Assembly (NCBI GenBank): GCA_017562135.1
Contig: QEYB01001019.1
Coordinates: 248,001 to 312,000, forward strand
Length of the DNA: 64,000 nucleotides
Source: Dipylidium caninum
Taxonomy: Eukaryota > Platyhelminthes > Cestoda > Cyclophyllidea > Dipylidiidae
Direction of reading: 5' to 3'
Shown: in pieces, positions 61,101 to 64,000 of the stretch
Numbering within the stretch: the stretch's first letter is position 1
Layout of the letters: every line of letters starts with the position of its first letter
Notes under the pieces: generated by a model
What the model saw: the letters and a program-made list of their open reading frames with translations, nothing else
Database searches by the model: none
Told to the model about the DNA's origin: nothing
Program-made: the position numbers and the translations under genes

Positions 61101-62824
61101 CAAGAGCGGAGATCGACTCAACTGTTTCGCAACCAGTAAGTTGCTCTAATCCGGTTATGGTGTTTACGCTCACATTTCACTGGATGGGAGGGCGAAAATG
61201 GTTTAAAAGCAGGAGTTCTCCACTGTCTTTACCGTCAGAGTGGTTCATTCGCCGGCGACATGCCTTCACCACACCTCATCAAATCTATTCGCGGTGCCAA
61301 ACGTTCTCACTCTCTTTGGTCAGCACCTCCTCCCTCCTGAGATTGTCAAAGTGATTGGCGAAAATTACTTATTACCCTACAACACCCATGGAGGAAGAGG
61401 AGCATTTTAACTTGAACCTAGTGAGCACGGTGGGCTTGTGGGGGTGCAGCTAGTGATCCACCTCCCCTCGGCTCGGCCAACTACACTCCACTTTGTCTCG
61501 TGCTAATGCTTGAAATGTACGTCAGCAGGGACAGAAACGGGCACTGAGGCAGGAAACGGAAGCAATCATTTCAAGGCCCTGTGCAGTCTCGCCTTATTTG
61601 GCGACGGGGCCTGGAACGAAAATAAGATGGCTGGTCGGCGTGTTTTCTTGGGTGATACAAAAAACACGCACACAAAATAGGAAAAGGAGACGTACGACGT
61701 TGAGACCCGCGCTTGAAGACAATAGCTGCAGCCGCGCCTCCGGGCATTGTTTAAAGACTGTTCGCTTGACGCAGACCGGACTTCGCGACTAATGTCTAGT
61801 TCACATGCTCGGTAGGAAACTGAGAAATGTGTGAAAATGATGAAGGGGGTGCAGGTCACCCTGCCATCTCCCTCAGCGCCCATGAAAATCACCTCTTTTG
61901 TAGCTTTACTCGACGGACGATAGTCGAGACTCCATTCATCGTGTAAACGACCGATTCACATACGCCACCTCCTCCCCCCCAAGGATTTGTGCTTGTTCTC
62001 GACTAAATCATTGCCAGATTTGTCAAAAGAAAGCTCTATCAAGGCAAAACAACCTCGCCACCGTAGATGTAAACAAGGAGAGCCGAGGAGTCGAGGTGTA
62101 GCGACTGCCAACCAAGCGGTCATGGGCCGACCTTCTAGGCGGCAGTTGAGGTAACTCACTTGCTGAACGAGGGATCCGAATGCCGGCAGGCTTGACAGGG
62201 CGTTGATATTGAGCCACACATTGTCGCCGATCCACTTGGCCGGTTTGGCCGGACAGTTGAGCAGACTAAGAGCAGAACCGCCTTTCAGGAAGACCTCCAC
62301 CTCGTCTCGGTCGATATTTTTCATTTGCAATTCAATCCTCAAGGCGAGGGAGAGTGTAAACATTACAAAGTCTCTTTTGTAGTAACCGCGAGTGTAGAAC
62401 TCCCACATGCACTTGGTCATGTGAGAGACGATCTTATTAATTCTCTTCTGGGGCTGTGAGGAGTCTTCAGATTTGGTGAGAGACTCGTCAAAAAGTACGA
62501 GGAATTGGCGGAGTCCCGTCTCGTACATGCGATTCATCCTGGCCATGTCCTGAAGGAGGAAGTAGACGAGAGCACCCCGCTCCGCCACAGGCCGATATTC
62601 CTCCCGCACAACTTCTATCTCCGACTCCGTTTCCTTGGCCCTCGTCAACTGCTCCATAACTCGTTCTGACGTGGCTTTCGTGATCTGCAACACCTCGAGC
62701 AGCTCATGATCGTCCACCAGGGAGCCCTTAGTATTGGCCAAACGGGAGAGCAGGTTCGCCTGCAATGCCTCCAGGCGCTTTTTGTTCTCCACGGTGCTAT
62801 TCAGCAACTCCACTCGCATGGTCT
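48940..62824 (-). CDS. Axonemal dynein heavy chain, DNAH5/DNAH8-like, 3' part (8 exons found)
   Basis: Eight minus-strand exons encode the stretch from the end of the stalk through the C-terminal domain of an outer-arm axonemal dynein heavy chain: NTKGSLVDDHELLEVLQ, REEYRPVAERGALVYFLLQD, LLFIRTWCPDR, SMGQAQEVHARRYIAQAM, VLLQNCHLCLDYINE, RRKFTPIGWSVPYEFN, LLSEIQFGGRITDP, DGKIVLNESLREAMD, SSTLGFWFTEL, GLLTALRQEVSRT and VALLCDVH at the stop. All align in order with DNAH5/DNAH8, force-producing motors of ciliary outer arms. The 5' part lies upstream of 62824, probably beyond the window. Seven frame breaks lie in exons 4 to 8 (near 55337, 55196, 53989, 53005, 50872, 50796 and 48967) while protein similarity continues across each one. 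I read them as assembly indels; a decaying copy is the alternative. Mariner relic 2 sits in the last intron. Confidence 0.9.
49296..50112 (+). pseudogene. Decayed mariner transposase (relic 2) in last dynein intron
   Basis: Plus-strand reading across frames gives KCHRKWFVIFPWGHL (from the N-terminal DNA-binding domain), SGRP and VKAIVEAHHQSTTR, TREVADKL, LHQLRKIHLTQRIGICD (from WVPH-L), ATKRWVV-NN (from DEKW-VYNN), EVAPSD (from PDLAPSD) and a C-terminal WLQVIDKKGEDLIK before TAA at 50112. The landmarks and their order are those of mauritiana-type mariners. Many stops and shifts make it inactive. The start is uncertain and no terminal inverted repeats were recognised. It lies antisense to the dynein. 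Confidence 0.78.
50707..50954 (-). CDS. Dynein heavy chain exon 7 of those found (two frame breaks, 3' end uncertain)
   Basis: Acceptor ctcactcgtgttgccag. GLLTALRQEVSRTHSGWSLE, then VTKHSREEIFEAPKEGLYIH in a second frame, then WDRRTNRVVEGRPKQLFDLI back in the first. The two shifts (near 50872 and 50796) cancel, but the original frame contains a stop between them. A GTATGA donor at 50706 is one candidate 3' end; the frame is open to 50496. Confidence 0.82.
52946..53079 (-). CDS. Dynein heavy chain exon 6 of those found (one frame break)
   Basis: Acceptor tttacctttcag, donor GTGAGG, 134 bases where 135 are expected. FSWESSTLGFWFTELNERND is followed in another frame by GFNTGPPSSFWFPGLLFNP. One missing G in the GGG at 53004-53006 joins them. 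Confidence 0.87.
53701..54110 (-). CDS. Dynein heavy chain exon 5 of those found (one frame break)
   Basis: Acceptor accactctgcgacag, donor GTAAGT. The later part reads KEQLVREICVSMAERLPPPY, then FLRQEMERISQLLRVTRKML and IDGKIVLNESLREAMDAIY, clear C-terminal dynein sequence. The first part, KFKAITKLESIQSMEDAGD, is in another frame; one extra base near 53989 separates them. Confidence 0.85.
55154..55417 (-). CDS. Dynein heavy chain exon 4 of those found (two frame breaks)
   Basis: Acceptor gcatggttgcag, donor GTAAGT. The reading moves through three frames: GIDWKCVRYLLSEIQFGG, then TRFMFKERMFQPEFELAPGY to INSLPSQE, then LFTFIPNAEI. Each step is explained by one missing base, in an A run near 55337 and a G pair near 55196. 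It joins exon 3 as NLKSS-GIDWK. Confidence 0.85.
57378..58122 (-). CDS. Dynein heavy chain exon 3 of those found (AAA6 region)
   Basis: Acceptor cgtctgtgtgcag, donor GTAAGT, intact for about 248 codons. It contains the family-wide SMGQ-QEVHAR, LLQNCHL, FRLWITAEEHSRFP and AVAFLHRTLEGRRKF blocks. Compared with vertebrate DNAH5/8 it carries an extra, serine/aspartate-rich loop of roughly 35-40 residues before FRLWITAEEH. Confidence 0.93.
58483..58980 (+). CDS. Unidentified coding-like frame nested in a dynein intron
   Basis: 165-codon open frame on the strand opposite the dynein. From about 58665, after an acceptor-like ctacttacag, it reads IYGFSFKQNVYVIDKDSVFI and onward with balanced, protein-like composition, a Glu/Lys-rich middle and a polar C terminus ending NNRPT. 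I do not recognise the family. It may be the last exon of a nested gene. The frame on the opposite strand at 59004-59225 converges on it. Confidence 0.35.
   Translation: MLPSQHVEGSRLAPFDRSSTVVKWMSHRAPVGGFWSHGWVVCAPTDLRFGFNCDSLSNYLQHRIYGFSFKQNVYVIDKDSVFIIAGYNCLNKISLLAQNLTKCCLGEDFSKVVPKPTEEEKGTSEEQEVTAMDDHLLLTRLYTALQKDISTKEKMKLSYTNNRPT
59004..59225 (-). CDS. Unidentified coding-like frame nested in a dynein intron
   Basis: 73-codon frame ending TGA at 59004, on the dynein strand but not part of the dynein, because the flanking dynein exons join directly in phase and sequence. It reads ENEFIDSVGFWRADGLLLWK then a Lys-rich helix-like segment and a Pro/Glu-rich tail. The family is unknown; it could be a 3' exon of a nested gene, and no other exon was found. 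Confidence 0.3.
   Translation of the reverse strand: MVVNVAELVSPPVSDPGPENEFIDSVGFWRADGLLLWKVLKKLAKTFSDELPERPPVIRAPEERFGEPEPEGV
59353..59364. repeat. C homopolymer
   Basis: About twelve cytosines in a row after a CTCC-rich stretch. Such runs are prone to length errors. Confidence 0.85.
60558..60775 (-). CDS. Dynein heavy chain exon 2 of those found
   Basis: Acceptor attccgctgtgcag, donor GTAAGT. FERLLFIRTWCPDRVMHQAR and KYISETLGHRYAEE match LLLIRSWCPDR and the ARKYIADSLEEKYTE segment. It joins the next exon in phase (GA plus A). Confidence 0.92.
62160..62824 (-). CDS. Dynein heavy chain exon 1 of those found (stalk end/AAA5)
   Basis: About 221 codons, donor GTGAGT at the left end. ENKKRLEALQANLL and YETGLRQFLVLFDESL match the DNAH5/8 region after the stalk; KGGSALSLLNCPAKPAKWI matches KGGAALDLKACPPKPFRWI. 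The acceptor is tag at 62825 or two bases to the left. Confidence 0.9.
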
Positions 62825-64000
62825 CTAAGTACTTACAGAAGACGAATATGAGCCTTACGATACTGTCCCAGTTCTTTCGTTTACTCGTGATAAAGTCACA
62901 AAAATTTCCTTAAAAATCTCCCCTTTGCCAAATGATACCACCTCCTCTGAAACCACCCTGTGTCTTTGCCTCGAGATCTTCATTTGTGAATGAAGCTCAG
63001 TTGACACAGCATTCATCTTCACTGACCTTCCGCATGTCTCGCCGAGACTGCTTTTACGACAAGGGCAGACACACTAACCTCTCTTCCAGCCAAGAGGCAA
63101 AGAAGACGACATGGATGCATCAAAACCTAATCGAGAAGGCGACATTATTTCTCCAAGATGCGTCCAAATCCGCTCAAATTCAGACGAATTGTATTTTGCC
63201 GCTGTGGATGAAGAAATCACATGGATTCCCCAGTGGAGTAATTCTCAAAATGAAGGAATCCAGTGAAACTACGAAATAGTAAAGTTTGAAGTGCGAAAGT
63301 GAGGTTGAATTGGCCAAAATGAAATGCTGTATCACACCAAAACCTTCCTAACGAAAAGGGAAGAATAGCCCAAGTAAATATGAAAGCCAAATTTTTTGAA
63401 GATATCCTAGATTGCATATGGAAGGAGCAACATCTTACTTTTAAGTTGGAAAGACAAGAGGACTGTCACTTGTTTACTACGAGGGGAGTAAAAATAATCG
63501 GGCACGGAAATTTGCTACTCAACTAAGATGACCGCATCGCCAGCATAGTGAACAAGCATCTACATCGCATTTCGATGAATTTCGAACCAAATTGGAAGAT
63601 CCAAGTGGTGGTGAAAGGCGTAGAAAGGGATTGAAAGTTTTTTCCCCAAGACCGAGGGCGTTGTTTTACAAAATATCACACTAATGCTAACCACGGAGTG
63701 TATCATTTGTCACTAACGATGTTTCAGATACAATAATAATCAAATGTGTTAAAATAAGTGCTTAAATTTGATTGAATGTATACGACTTTAAAAGGTCTTG
63801 TAAAATGTTTGCCCCAACTTGGCCGAAATCGTCTCGAGTTGGTGAATTGGGCGAGGGGAAAAGACCTCCGGTACAATGGCATATTTTTGCCCCCTTGAAA
63901 TATGAAGCCTTTCTTCGTGCCACTTTTTCATTTTGAAGACAGATTTGCATTCCTGAGGCGTGCCGAGTACCTTCTGGCTGCGTGGATCGGAGTCTCACCC
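62825..64000. other. Probable dynein intron and upstream sequence
   Basis: Earlier dynein exons are expected upstream on this strand, but I could not recognise one before the window ends. Minus-strand frames near 63762-63998 are coding-like in part but match no dynein block I know. Confidence 0.4.

Noticed and set aside
1..64000. CRISPR arrays, bacterial operons, rRNA genes
   Set aside because: No regularly spaced repeats, ribosome-binding-site-linked gene runs or rRNA-like sequence were seen; the window is intron-bearing eukaryotic DNA.

Overview
The window is nuclear DNA of an animal. Coding sequence is split by GT-AG introns, the recognisable genes are metazoan (PDZ-LIM, HECT E3 ligase, globin, axonemal dynein heavy chain), and transposon debris is of mariner type. 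Protein divergence from vertebrate orthologues is high but domain order is kept, which fits a fast-evolving invertebrate. A parasitic flatworm such as a tapeworm is my leading guess, but nothing in the window proves it.

Layout. 1-6.6 kb: no gene recognised. 6.7-14.4 kb: two intronless PDZ-ZM-LIM genes, head to head, about 6 kb apart (minus strand at 6671-7528, plus strand at 13587-14387). 14.4-19.2 kb: nothing recognised. 19.2-34.7 kb: a UBE3C-type HECT ubiquitin ligase on the minus strand in at least 15 exons, from an N-terminal MYSFEG start and IQ motif to the catalytic cysteine exon, in a visibly AT-rich stretch. 36.7-37.5 kb: a dead mariner transposase. 38.0-41.7 kb: a three-exon globin on the minus strand with an N-terminal Met-Gly-Cys acylation signal, like globin X. 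43.6-44.3 kb: a second dead mariner. 44.3-48.9 kb: unassigned. 48.9-62.8 kb and probably beyond the window: the 3' part of an axonemal outer-arm dynein heavy chain (DNAH5/DNAH8 class), minus strand, eight exons found, with a third dead mariner antisense in its last intron and two small unassigned coding-like frames in another intron.

The genes do not form one pathway. The PDZ-LIM proteins belong to actin/muscle attachment, UBE3C to the ubiquitin-proteasome system, the dynein to ciliary beating, and the globin is probably a membrane-tethered haem protein. Seven reading-frame breaks in the dynein and one in UBE3C, mostly single missing bases in short homopolymers inside otherwise conserved protein, suggest an assembly with residual indel errors; a decaying dynein copy is the alternative. 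I see no wholly new biological system; the most unusual item is the acylated, serine-rich-tailed globin.
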